A stretch of 64,000 nucleotides of DNA. Origin: Pythium myriotylum (taxonomy: Eukaryota; Oomycota; Peronosporomycetes; Pythiales; Pythiaceae). The DNA is taken from NCBI GenBank assembly GCA_023091665.1, contig JALJCQ010000026.1:496001-560000 (forward strand). The letters run 5' to 3'. Shown in pieces: positions 7,076 to 15,982 of this stretch. The stretch's first letter is position 1. The number at the start of each line of letters is the position of its first letter. A program made the position numbers and the translations under genes. The notes beneath the pieces were generated by a model, which saw only the letters and a program-made list of their open reading frames with translations, ran no database searches and had not been told where the DNA came from.

Positions 7076-9438
7076 ATCCAGTCACGTCAAGAGAGTTTGT
7101 GGGACTCTTGACGAAGGCTGCTCCAAAAGCACAGTCTCTGTGCTTCGCCACACCTGGTGATGATGAAGTCCTCATCATCTTGGAGCTCGAAGTCGAAGGA
7201 ACTTTGCCTTCGCTTCGCGCCCTCGTAGACTGTGGGGCGTCGAACAACTTCGTTCGACGACAGTCTATCGAGTCTTTGGGGCTCGACGTAGTCGAGCGAG
7301 GCATTCCTCCGACGAGGATGACGGTGCGCCTTGCAACTGGCGCAACGGTGAGGGTTATGAAACGCGTAGTGGGCCTCCACTACACGCTTGAAGGCAATGA
7401 GTACGACGACGACTTTGTCGTACTCGACCTAGATGACAAGTTCGACGTCATTCTAGACCTGCCATGGCTCCGTTCACACGAGCCATGGATCAGCTGGCGG
7501 CATCGATCCGTTACGATGCCCGCCGCTCGGTCATCAGCTGGCCACCTGATGTCGGTTCTGGAGCGTCCAGATGCACGTGGACGTGTGAAAGATGAGTGTG
7601 ATGGCCTCATCAGTCACTCGGTCGTTAGTACGACTGCCCAAGACTACGACAAAGAGTCGACCTTTGTCGTCGAGCCAGCTGCCGGGGTCTGCGTAGAGTC
7701 GCAGACAGCGCCGAAGACTTCTCGTGCGAGTGAGTCGCACGAGTCAAGTGAGGAAGATCCTCGTGCGAATAAGTCGCACGAGCCAAGAAGACAGTGCTTG
7801 CCACAGGGGCAGCACTATGAGAGGAAGGTCTCGACGTCTGCCGCAAGGAGGCAACGTCGACTCTCCGCCTCGACTAGAACGTCGAGCGATGGAGATCTCG
7901 CTGCAGTTGCGCAACTGCAGCTCGAGGAGTCTGCGCGCATAAGGCCGCAGGAAGTCACTGAGACGATCAACGTCTTAGTCAATGACGGCACGAGAGTTGG
8001 TGCATCCACACTCGAGGTCGTTGCGCCTCCGAAGTCAACTTCGGAGATCACCGCACTGCCTACGCTCGAACCCAAGCGGTTCTTGCGAGATCTGCGTCAA
8101 GGAAAGATCACGCAGATCTGTATTCTCGTCGCGGAGGACGAATGTGTGATCGATATTCGGTCGGCAGTGGTGTTTGCTGAGAAGGAACGGCTTCTCAGCA
8201 GCTCATCGATGGAGGAGAGCGTCCTCGATGAGAAGACTCGGATTGAGCGGTACTCGGCTCAATCCTGGGAGTCGCTCAAGGGAAATCCTCTCTACGAGGA
8301 TTTGGTCGAATTCGCGGATGTATTCCCCGAATCCGTGCCGTGCAAATTGCCGAAGGACAAAGGCATTCGGCACGAGATCGACCTGAAGCCAGGTTCGAAG
8401 TACTGTGTCATGAAGCAGTGGCCACTGCCTCGTGAACAGGTCGAAGCGATCGACAAGTTCTTCGCAGAACGTCTCGCTGCTGGCCATGTGAGGGAGTCTA
8501 CCTCCCCTCACAGCTCTCCGACCTTCTGTGTGCGCAAGGCAACAGGAGGGTGGCGGATTGTACACGCGTTCATGAACGCGGCGACGATACCGGCGCAGAC
8601 GCCGATACCGAGGAAGGATGTCATCAGCGACGGGATGGCGAAGAGCACCATCTTCTCGTCGATGGATCTGATGGATGGATTCTATCAGATCTTGATGCGT
8701 GAACGGGATATTCCGTTCACGGCCGTCAGCACCCCAAGCGGAATGCTCTGGGAGTGGTTGGTGATGCCTCAGGGCCTCAGCAACGCACCAGCCACATTCA
8801 ATAGATGCGTCTCGCATCTATTGCGCCCAGTGCGAGCCTTCGCACCAAGCTACTTCGACGATGTCTTCGTTCATAGCCGAGCTATGGACGGGAAGACCGA
8901 TCTGGAGGTTCACAGACTCCACATCAGAGAGGTTCTCACACTTGTGCGAGAGCATAAGCTGTACGCGAACCTGAAGAAGTGTATCTTCGCGGCTAGCGAG
9001 ATACCCGTTCTTGGGTGTAGAGTCGGCAAGAACGGCGTGCGCCCTGATCCCGAGAAGATCAGAGCGATCAAGGAGTGGCCGACGCCACTCGACGTCAAGG
9101 GACTGCGCAAGTTCCTTGGCCTCGCGGCGTACTTGCACAAGTACTCGCGCAACTACGCCGAGATGACTGTTCCTCTTTCTCGATTACTCAAGAAAGACAC
9201 CAAGTGGACTTGGAACGCTGAGTGTCAGCGTTCCTTCGAAGGCATCAAGCAAAGCTTGATTGAATCGCCAGTTCTGGCGATCGCGGGCCAGGACAAACCA
9301 TTCCACGTGGTTTGTGACGCAAGCGACTTTGCCATCGGCGCAGCGCTGATGCAGTTCGACGGCGACGGCGCTGAGCGCGTCAGCTGCAACCAGCTGAGCG
9401 TAACTACCCAGTGCATGATAAGGAGCTCCTTGTCATGA
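7042..9438 (+). CDS. pol: Pol part 1: protease, reverse transcriptase, start of RNase H
   Basis: Frame -1 relative to gag, open through the frameshift site. Counting from 7099, the protease-type site is VDCGASN at about residues 43-49; RT spans about 420-620 with SMDLMDGFYQ, MPQGLSNAPATF and the catalytic YFDD at 585-588 (8851-8862); RNase H begins with FHVVCDASDFAIGAALM at about 733. The frame fails at 9438 because some bases were lost near 9385-9400, where the short repeat CAGCTG/GTCAGCT occurs. The rest of RNase H continues in another frame. PR cuts the polyprotein, RT copies the RNA. YFDD instead of the common YVDD/YIDD is seen in some gypsy elements. Confidence 0.92.
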   Translation, partial: RSGSVGAERPTDPVTSREFVGLLTKAAPKAQSLCFATPGDDEVLIILELEVEGTLPSLRALVDCGASNNFVRRQSIESLGLDVVERGIPPTRMTVRLATGATVRVMKRVVGLHYTLEGNEYDDDFVVLDLDDKFDVILDLPWLRSHEPWISWRHRSVTMPAARSSAGHLMSVLERPDARGRVKDECDGLISHSVVSTTAQDYDKESTFVVEPAAGVCVESQTAPKTSRASESHESSEEDPRANKSHEPRRQCLPQGQHYERKVSTSAARRQRRLSASTRTSSDGDLAAVAQLQLEESARIRPQEVTETINVLVNDGTRVGASTLEVVAPPKSTSEITALPTLEPKRFLRDLRQGKITQICILVAEDECVIDIRSAVVFAEKERLLSSSSMEESVLDEKTRIERYSAQSWESLKGNPLYEDLVEFADVFPESVPCKLPKDKGIRHEIDLKPGSKYCVMKQWPLPREQVEAIDKFFAERLAAGHVRESTSPHSSPTFCVRKATGGWRIVHAFMNAATIPAQTPIPRKDVISDGMAKSTIFSSMDLMDGFYQILMRERDIPFTAVSTPSGMLWEWLVMPQGLSNAPATFNRCVSHLLRPVRAFAPSYFDDVFVHSRAMDGKTDLEVHRLHIREVLTLVREHKLYANLKKCIFAASEIPVLGCRVGKNGVRPDPEKIRAIKEWPTPLDVKGLRKFLGLAAYLHKYSRNYAEMTVPLSRLLKKDTKWTWNAECQRSFEGIKQSLIESPVLAIAGQDKPFHVVCDASDFAIGAALMQFDGDGAERVSCNQLSVTTQCMIRSSLS

Positions 9439-11804
9439 AGTATGCACTGGCCAAGTTCCGCGTCTATCTGCTTGGAGATAGACCGTTCAAGGTCTTCACA
9501 GACCATGCCTCTTTGCGCACGGCTGTAAACAGCCCACACCTCTCGCAGCGCATGGCGAGGTGGCTGTCTTTCTTCGCGGAGTATAACTTCTCCGCCGAGT
9601 ACAAGCCCGGACGACTCAACGTCGCCGCGGATGCTCTGTCCCGTCGGCCAGACTTTGAGCCGACGGTCGTCGCCCAAGATTCCCTGAACGCAGCGAGTGC
9701 GTTCAGCTCCAGTGTTCCGTCGTCGACCTTGCTCGACGACATTCGTGCTGCGAATGCACACGACCCTGAGGTCGTTCGCTTGATGGCCTACCTTGCAGAG
9801 CCATCGCCGCAAGCGTTGAAGGGCTTGTCGGCTTCGTATCGATCGAAGGTTCATCGATACACTCAGCGGAACGGTCTGCTGTTCTACAGCGCCGTTGCCG
9901 ACGACACTCCGCGTGTCGTCGTGCCAGGAGATCATGATCTGCGCCTGCGGATCATGTACGAGTACCACGATGCTCCGGTGAGCGGACATCGTGGACGTGA
10001 GAAGACATATCTCACGTTGAGTCGCGACTTTTATTGGCCTCGCCAATTCAAGTTCGTGCGCAAGTACGTCCGTGCTTGCGAGGTTTGCCAGCGAGTGAAG
10101 TCGGGACCTTCACTTCGCGCGCCGCTACAGTCTCTGTCTGTACCGACAGAGTGCTGGGAGTCCGTCTCCATGGACTTCATCTTCGGGTTTCCCGAAGATG
10201 AACAGAAGAACAACGGGATCCTCGTGTTCGTGGATCGTTTCAGCAAGATGGTGCATCTTGCTGCAGTTCCAGAGACGATCACAGCCGAAGGCTGCGCTCG
10301 CGTCTTCGTCGACACGGTGTTTCGACACCATGGACTGCCACGAGAGCTCGTGTCAGATCGAGATCCACGGTTCACCGCGGAGTTCTGGCGCGCTGTGTTC
10401 CGTTCCCTCGGAACACGAATCAAGATGTCGACCTCTGACCATCCTGAGACCGATGGTCAGACAGAGCGCGCGAACCACGTGATCAAAGAGATTCTTCGAG
10501 GCTACGTCCACTCGTTCTCGAGCTGGAGTGAGTTTTTGCCGATGGTCGAATTCGCCATCAACAACTCTGTGCATGCGTCGACGACGCATACACCGTTCTA
10601 CGTGAATGGCCTCCGCCATCCACGTATTCCAACCCTTTTGGAGAGTGAGTCTCCTTCAGGGGAGGGAGGGACTCGCTCGAGCGAGCTCCCGGACCGCTCT
10701 CGCTCCTCGGAGATCGACGTAATGGTCGATCCTCCCACCGATGACGCCCCAGTCATCGGTCGCGCTCGTGGGAACGACGACGACGACGACGATGATGAAG
10801 CCGACGACGCGCTCGAAGTCGATGATGACGACTTCGACGGCGACGAGAGCGATGGCGCTCTCGTCGAAGAAGAGATGGACATCTCAGCAGCGCGCGACGT
10901 GCGCGCTGCTGCCAAGCAAACAGAGTCAGCAGAGGACTTCTTGCTGAAGCGCCAAGCGGTTGTCCGCTTTGTACAGGACTCGATCGCCCACGCGGTCGAT
11001 CGACAGAAGAAGAACGCAGACAAGAATGGAAGAGGAAACACTCTTTCATTTAATGAAGGTGACTTAGTGTTGTTATCAACGACTACCCTACCTACACATG
11101 CAGTTACCAACGTCGGTAGCAACAAGTTGCTACCGAAGTTCATCGGTCCGTTCCGCGTGCTCCGCCGCATGGGGCACGCGTACACGCTTGAGCTTCCTCG
11201 TAGGATGCGGACGCATCCTACGTTCTACGTTGGTCGCCTTCGTCCGTACCATCAGTACGACGGCGCTTCCGAGCAATCGGAATCCCCGAGCGCTCAAGAG
11301 TCCCGAGGAGAAGCTTGTACTCCCGGACAAGCGTGTTCAACTCCGCTTGAACACGGTCGTGCGAGCCCCGCAGCGTCGCCAGCTGCGCCTCCAGCCGCAC
11401 TCGCTGCGACCGCTCCTGCGCAAGCTGGAGCCGAAGATCGTCCGAGTCGTCGCGACGAGCCGAGTACGACTCGTCGCGTCGAAGATACGTCGGCGCGGCC
11501 GGTGGATAATGTCTTCCCACCGTCGCCGCCCCCACTGGTTGACTCCAGTGGTGCTGAGCGCTGGATCGTTGAGCGCCTGCTGAATCATAGGGATCAGCAG
11601 GGCGGTAATCGAACGAAGTATCTCGTTCGATGGCGCGGCAATCCGCCATCTGCGGATAGCTGGGAGCCGCGCGAGGCTCTCCTCGAAGATGTTCCGGGTC
11701 TCGTCGCTCAGTACGACGAGATCCACCCGCTGCGTAAGGCAGCGAGGAAGCAGCACGCTCCTCGCTCGCGCGGCGGCGCTCGTAGATTTGCTCGAGGCCT
11801 GTAA
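9411..11804 (+). CDS. pol: Pol part 2: RNase H end, integrase, GPY/F, chromodomain
   Basis: 797 codons in a frame shifted from part 1, so this is a continuation after a frameshift, not a separate gene; the in-frame homology starts just before the first M. RNase H end (HDKELLVMKYALAKF), then the integrase zinc finger (H186, H, CEVCQ), and the catalytic core D255, D316, E352 (D,D35E spacing). An acidic low-complexity insert with a run of Asp follows (about 430-500), then a GPY/F module (FIGPFRVLRR...), a Pro/Ala linker, and a chromodomain at about 715-770 (ERWIVERLL...YLVRWRGNP...SWEP). The chromodomain probably directs insertion to modified histones. The 3' 587 bp overlap the antisense ORF. 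Confidence 0.92.
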   Translation: MHDKELLVMKYALAKFRVYLLGDRPFKVFTDHASLRTAVNSPHLSQRMARWLSFFAEYNFSAEYKPGRLNVAADALSRRPDFEPTVVAQDSLNAASAFSSSVPSSTLLDDIRAANAHDPEVVRLMAYLAEPSPQALKGLSASYRSKVHRYTQRNGLLFYSAVADDTPRVVVPGDHDLRLRIMYEYHDAPVSGHRGREKTYLTLSRDFYWPRQFKFVRKYVRACEVCQRVKSGPSLRAPLQSLSVPTECWESVSMDFIFGFPEDEQKNNGILVFVDRFSKMVHLAAVPETITAEGCARVFVDTVFRHHGLPRELVSDRDPRFTAEFWRAVFRSLGTRIKMSTSDHPETDGQTERANHVIKEILRGYVHSFSSWSEFLPMVEFAINNSVHASTTHTPFYVNGLRHPRIPTLLESESPSGEGGTRSSELPDRSRSSEIDVMVDPPTDDAPVIGRARGNDDDDDDDEADDALEVDDDDFDGDESDGALVEEEMDISAARDVRAAAKQTESAEDFLLKRQAVVRFVQDSIAHAVDRQKKNADKNGRGNTLSFNEGDLVLLSTTTLPTHAVTNVGSNKLLPKFIGPFRVLRRMGHAYTLELPRRMRTHPTFYVGRLRPYHQYDGASEQSESPSAQESRGEACTPGQACSTPLEHGRASPAASPAAPPAALAATAPAQAGAEDRPSRRDEPSTTRRVEDTSARPVDNVFPPSPPPLVDSSGAERWIVERLLNHRDQQGGNRTKYLVRWRGNPPSADSWEPREALLEDVPGLVAQYDEIHPLRKAARKQHAPRSRGGARRFARGL

Positions 11805-13056
11805 TGGCCTCGAGGAGGTCGGCAGGGATCCGACCTCTCCACCCTTCGCTGAGGTATTCCTCGCGAGTGACGCGATCAGCGTCAGGTGGACAGTGTGGGC
11901 AGGCTCCTCCCCACACGAAACAAGGCAAGCCATTACGGCGCGAGCGCCGGTGGACGCGCATTCGTCCACCAGTTTCGGAGAACCCTTCGAATTTCTCTCG
12001 TTGCGATTTGAGCGCAACGAGCCAGGTCTTCATGCCTCCCTCGACCTTGACGTTGTCACGGAATTGATTCCATCCCTGGATCAACGCAGGGAGGTCGCGA
12101 TCAGTTGGTCTATCGTTGTGACGATAGAAACGCCGTTCGAAAAAGCATTCGATTAAAAATCGACGGCGCACCTCGCGGTCGCGATATTGGCGCGCGACGT
12201 ACGGATCGTCTTCGAGCCAACCGCAGTCGAAGAGATCGTACGTCCGCAAGGGATCGTGCGCACCACTCCATCGGCTGATGTCGTAAGCCGATGGAAGCCA
12301 GGGTGTGACTTCTGGCGCCGAGGATCTCAAGGCTCGATCCTCGGACTCTTGAGTCGCGTTGGTGATGATCACCTCACGATCATGTCGATCGTGAGGGCTG
12401 GGATCTTCCGCGACCTCCCCATCCTCCTTCATCTGCCCGTCCGCCTCGCTGTACGGCGCCGAGTAGCTGTTCGGCGACCGCTCGGACGACGAGCAGCTGA
12501 ACAATGGCGATTCTTCGAAAGGACCGCGCGCGGCACGGTCCTCCGACTTGGCTTCTTCCTCGCCGTCGCTCTCGTCGTAATCGACGAGCTCCGACAGCGT
12601 CGGCGATCGCTCTGGAGGCGCGGCTCTGCGTGCTGCGACGATCAACGTCGCAGCGCTCGCCGGCGCCTTCATCTCTTCGTCGCCGTCGGCCTCGACGTCG
12701 CAGCGCATCTCGGCGTCGGCCGACGGGTCTTCAGTCGTCTTGGACGACGGTGGATGACCACCGTCGTTATTAGCGGTGTCTTCAAGTGGCTCGGTCGAGG
12801 TGGCGCCCTCGCCGGCCGTCGAGTTGTCTTCGACCGCTGCGCTGGTGCGCGCAGCGGCATCCTCGCTCACCTGAGCCGCGCTCATGGAGCGCACTGCCAT
12901 TGCAGCGCGGTAGTCGGCGGCGCTGATGGTCTTCTTCGCGTCCATTCTCCGAATGGACCGCGACATTGAAGGCGTTCGGTGACGATCAACGCCGCGGCTC
13001 GCGACTCGCCGTTGGACCAACTGACCAACAAGTGCTCCCTGTCGCAAGTCGTTCAA
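11218..13056 (-). CDS. Large antisense ORF of the gypsy element (612 codons)
   Basis: ATG at 13056, 28 bp inside the 3' LTR, reading back towards pol and ending at 11218 within the GPY/F-chromodomain linker of the sense strand; about 1250 bp lie outside any sense gene. The protein is organised like a real one: an acidic Ser/Glu/Asp-rich N-terminal part (about 60-260), a tryptophan- and arginine-rich middle (about 265-440; DCGWLEDDPYVARQYRDREV, GMKTWLVALKSQREKFEGF, a Cys cluster CFVWGGACPHC), a heptad-like region near the C-terminus (LRLQLAQERSQRVRLEAQL), and a basic tail (ARKRRR) that could be a nuclear signal. I recognise no family. Antisense ORFs between pol and the 3' LTR are known in some plant gypsy elements; their roles are uncertain. 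Expression could start from a TATAAAA on this strand within the 3' LTR. Confidence 0.6.
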   Translation of the reverse strand: MNDLRQGALVGQLVQRRVASRGVDRHRTPSMSRSIRRMDAKKTISAADYRAAMAVRSMSAAQVSEDAAARTSAAVEDNSTAGEGATSTEPLEDTANNDGGHPPSSKTTEDPSADAEMRCDVEADGDEEMKAPASAATLIVAARRAAPPERSPTLSELVDYDESDGEEEAKSEDRAARGPFEESPLFSCSSSERSPNSYSAPYSEADGQMKEDGEVAEDPSPHDRHDREVIITNATQESEDRALRSSAPEVTPWLPSAYDISRWSGAHDPLRTYDLFDCGWLEDDPYVARQYRDREVRRRFLIECFFERRFYRHNDRPTDRDLPALIQGWNQFRDNVKVEGGMKTWLVALKSQREKFEGFSETGGRMRVHRRSRRNGLPCFVWGGACPHCPPDADRVTREEYLSEGWRGRIPADLLEAITGLEQIYERRRASEERAASSLPYAAGGSRRTERRDPEHLRGEPRAAPSYPQMADCRAIERDTSFDYRPADPYDSAGAQRSSAQHHWSQPVGAATVGRHYPPAAPTYLRRDESYSARRDDSDDLRLQLAQERSQRVRLEAQLATLRGSHDRVQAELNTLVREYKLLLGTLERSGIPIARKRRRTDGTDEGDQRRT

Positions 13057-13071
13057 TGCGACTTTCGTCTT

Positions 13072-13084
13072 GAGGGGAGGGTGA
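13072..13084 (+). other. Polypurine tract
   Basis: GAGGGGAGGGTGA directly abuts the 3' LTR, the expected primer for plus-strand DNA synthesis. Confidence 0.85.
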
Positions 13085-13420
13085 TGTAACGGGGTGTGCC
13101 CGTTACATGGTACGGACCCATGTCATTGGCGTCCGATAGGAACATCGTGAACCCATCTGGTTGCGATGTCTCCTGATTGGATAATATCCTACGATATTAT
13201 CCCGATTTCCCACCAATCACGCCAGGGTCTTGTGATTGAGTGGATGGCAGAAATCCGAGGGCGGATCTGCGAGGTTTTATATGCAAAGAGTAGGTTTTTC
13301 TAGGTTTCCTAATCCATAAATTCAGCTTCCCATTTGCCTGATTCAACACAAGTCTCTGTGTTGCGCGCTTCCTACACTGCTCCACAGTGTACGTGACGTA
13401 ACGAGGTCAGCCTCGTTACA
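13085..13420 (+). repeat. 3' LTR of the gypsy element
   Basis: 336 bp, two substitutions from the 5' LTR, followed directly by the second GCTTT copy and the Crypton recombinase frame. Confidence 0.95.
13275..13281 (-). promoter_or_regulatory. Candidate TATA box for antisense transcription
   Basis: The minus strand of the 3' LTR reads TATAAAA, pointing at the antisense ORF whose ATG is about 220 bp away. The same bases give TTTATATGC on the plus strand, so the LTR could act in both directions. This is inferred from sequence only. Confidence 0.35.
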
Positions 13421-15534
13421 GCTTTGCTGGGGCTGTTGAACTCTGGTGACCTTGCGAATCTCAGTCGCTACCGTTAGCCACACAAGTTGAACGTGACTGC
13501 GTTTCCGACCACGATCTGTACTCGCAGAAATGCTGACGACGTCCTTGCATTGCTCGTAGACAATAGCGGCATCAGTCACTGAGATTTGATCAATTTGGAG
13601 CCCGAGAGATCTCGCTCGCTCATCGATTCGCTTCATCAAGTAGCGATAGTCGCTGAGCCGCTTCCGATCGTTCTTCGTCTGTAGGTCGGAAGATTTTAGG
13701 TGACGGAAGGGTGGAAGCCGCTGCATCTGATCCTCGCAGCACCAGTACACCCATGCTTGCTCCACAGTCCCTGTTGGCAAAGACACACCAGGAGGAAACG
13801 TGTGTAATTGTCCACCTCAACATTGAACTGTAGGCTCGCTCGTGATCGTTTGATCGGCTTCCTGTTGAAGGGTTTCATCTTGCCGGCGGGTGTATCCTTG
13901 TCGATGTAGCTCTTTAACCACCCTATCAGCAAGACGATCGCACGTCGGGACTCCACACTCGGCTGCCCTTTCCTCTAGAACTTTAGTGACTCCTACGATG
14001 AGTTTGTTGGCGAGTCCGTCTTGGTTTTGTTCAATGTGACGAATCTGTCCTAGTACCTTCACGTGAGGGGGAATGCCAGTAGCTGTAATATCCGCGTTAT
14101 CATCGGATGGGCTCACACGCACTTGTCGGGCTTGGTTAATCAGGATTTCATTTGAAAAAAGAGGGCACTCAAATAGTGGATGCGTCGGAGGTAGCTCACG
14201 TCGGAGGAATGGTAGGTGATATAGAAGAGATGCGAGAGCATACTCGCCGACCCCATTCAGACTTGTGAGTAAACCAGGGAAGCACAGACGTTTCGCAGAA
14301 AGAACAGTATCCGACTGAGAATGGAACCTGGGCGGAAGCATCGCGAAGGCCGCGTCATCGGATGGTAGACCACATACAGTCCGCCCAACGTGCATGTCTC
14401 CTGCGCCATCATGACGCAAGTATCGATCTTGGACTCCACCCATGCCCACCCAGCACGCAGATGAACAGCAATAGCGGATGGGCAGGCTCTGGAGCCTGAC
14501 GAACAATACGTTGCCGCACCTTTCCGCAACGAGTGAGTTCCGATATCGGCAGGGGCCAAACCCCGACGGCGGAGCTCTTCATCCATCACTGGGCTTGCCA
14601 AAACGCGGCTTAAACTCTTTCTAAAGCCCTCGTATTGATTGGATCCAGGGAATAATTTTCCCTCGACCTAATCCAACCCGTACGTTGCCCAGTAGATTCC
14701 TGCCCGAACGATAGAATGGTTAGTCACAGGAGATATATCAGCACGTCAAAACGACCGACCAAGAGCTAGTATTGGGCAGGGTTCAGGAATCATTGGATTC
14801 GCGCATACGTGCCTGGGATCGCGAGGTCTTGATCCACCCTGGTCGTTTTTCATGTGGGCAAAATATATGCGCAGCGAGTCCTCACCCCATTCCAAGTGGC
14901 TGTTGCAGACGGAGACGGGGTTTGCAGCACGTGACATCAAGTTCCACGACAAAATCACGAATGTTCTTCCAAATACCAATTCGCGAGATGCTGACCGTAG
15001 CATCTCGAAAGCGAGTCGCCGATACAGACTAAATGGTAGCGGGTCCTTACCTTCCTTAATTGGACCCTTTCCTGACCCAATCTGCCTTGCTATGCGCTTC
15101 TTGAGCCGACTAAAACGGTTCGTGAGTTCTTTCTTCAATGCCGCTGGCATCACTGCCGAGTTATCGCAAAATAGCGCTACAAACGCAGAGCGATGTCCAC
15201 TATACGTGACGAATTTGAAATAACTTCCGTCTTCATTTTTCATCGAGAGGATCCAAGTCATAAAGTCCTGAGGTGTGATCTGGTCAAAACAAATCGGAGG
15301 TGCAACTCGAGCCACGAGAGCACTTTGAATCGATTCTGCCGTCGGATCCCCATTAGCATCTCGCATGAGCAACCCACAAAATGATTCTTGCACGAGTTGT
15401 GGCTTGTAGAGTAAGAGCCACCGCAGAAATCTCACGTTAGAATTGCGGTATGCGTCACGAGACCGAGCAGCAAGGCGCTCAGCACCGATCGCATAGGCCT
15501 CAGTCTCGAGCAGTGACAATTCTTCTGGTGTCAT
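13421..15534 (-). pseudogene. Crypton tyrosine recombinase, broken
   Basis: The frame opens at ATG 15534. The N-terminal core-binding part runs to about 15050. The first catalytic arginine lies in MSRAANPV, the HxxR box in GTHSLRKGAAT, and the nucleophile tyrosine in RYLRHDGAGDMHVGR followed by GLP, a hallmark of Crypton recombinases. Breaks: in-frame TGA at 14746-14748, TAG at 14668-14670, a frameshift near 14450-14480 just before the tyrosine box, and TGA at 13817-13819. The last coding piece continues across the gypsy insertion into 5548-5573. The enzyme would have cut and joined DNA through a phosphotyrosine link; this copy cannot encode it. The family call is firm, the exact subfamily is not. 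Confidence 0.8.
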
Positions 15535-15538
15535 TTTA

Positions 15539-15560
15539 TCACTGGACTAGCATCCAGTGA
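15539..15560. repeat. Hairpin at the Crypton gene start
   Basis: Arms TCACTGGA and TCCAGTGA (8 bp) flank a 6-bp loop just upstream of the recombinase ATG. CTGGA/TCCAG motifs recur at 15630-15675 and at the opposite end of the element. Confidence 0.5.
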
Positions 15561-15736
15561 AAGGACGAAGGGGCGCGGAGATATCATGTTTTTGTACACC
15601 ACACATTTTTGCGATAGTCAGAAAACTCCGGGCTGCTGTCCAGTACAACGCTATCAAAATGCGGCCCAGATCCAGTATTTTACTGACAATTTTCTTTATC
15701 AGAAATCGCAAATAAAACAGTAGGAGTAGGAACCTT

Positions 15737-15747
15737 ATATTTGACAG
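15737..15747. repeat. Candidate Crypton terminal direct repeat, right copy
   Basis: ATATTTGACAG, the same as 5524-5534, about 200 bp upstream of the recombinase start codon. Confidence 0.4.
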
Positions 15748-15818
15748 ATTTCAGTAGGTAGGGATGGGTGCTTGCCACCCAAAAACCCATCGGAAAGGGG
15801 GTGATTCTCCGCCGCTAA

Positions 15819-15830
15819 GGCCGTGTTCGA
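15819..15830 (+). repeat. Harbinger terminal inverted repeat, left
   Basis: GGCCGTGTTCGA, matching the reverse complement of 17429-17440 with one mismatch, preceded by TAA. Confidence 0.8.
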
Positions 15831-15928
15831 CTTGGCCATAATCTACATTATCCCCGACAGTAATCTAGATTGACGAGGTCGAACACACACTCTGGGTGGT
15901 GTAGATTCATAGCCGATAATCTAGATTC

Positions 15929-15957
15929 TCTCAGAACGGCAAATCGCCGTTCTGAGA
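15929..15957. repeat. 12-bp stem-loop inside the Harbinger end
   Basis: Arms TCTCAGAACGGC and GCCGTTCTGAGA pair perfectly around AAATC. It lies directly beside the second AATCTAGATT motif and may belong to the transposase-binding end or act as a 3' hairpin of the convergent transcripts. Confidence 0.6.
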
Positions 15958-15982
15958 AAAGGGAACTGGCACTGCTCGAGGT

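Larger units (their letters stand above)
5574..13420 (+). mobile_element. Ty3/gypsy LTR retrotransposon with chromodomain, nearly complete
   Basis: 7847 bp bounded by 336-bp LTRs and flanked by the 5-bp target duplication GCTTT (5569-5573 and 13421-13425). Internal order is PBS, gag, frameshift site, protease, RT, RNase H, integrase, GPY/F module, chromodomain, an antisense ORF, PPT. The RT-RNase H-integrase order defines Ty3/gypsy and the chromodomain points to a chromovirus-like lineage. The LTRs differ at only two positions, so insertion is recent, but gag has an in-frame TAG and pol a frameshift, so this copy would need help in trans. Confidence 0.95.
5524..15747 (-). mobile_element. Crypton (tyrosine-recombinase transposon), split by a gypsy element
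   Basis: The tyrosine-recombinase gene reads from 15534 to 13421, is interrupted by the gypsy element and its TSD, and ends at a stop at 5548-5550. The outer limits are tentative. They are set by an 11-bp direct repeat, ATATTTGACAG, at 5524-5534 and 15737-15747; Cryptons have no terminal inverted repeats and are expected to leave short direct repeats. Both ends also carry CTGGA...TCCAG hairpins (5491-5519 and 15539-15560). Without the gypsy the unit would be about 2.4 kb, a plausible Crypton size. The element is decayed, so it is not autonomous. Confidence 0.6.

Noticed and set aside
8203..8817. 204-codon minus-strand ORF inside pol
   Set aside because: It is antisense to the reverse-transcriptase core; explained as a shadow of conserved coding sequence.
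12187..12969. 260-codon plus-strand ORF after pol
   Set aside because: It lies opposite the antisense ORF, has Arg/Val-rich low-complexity composition and no domain; the minus frame is longer and more protein-like.
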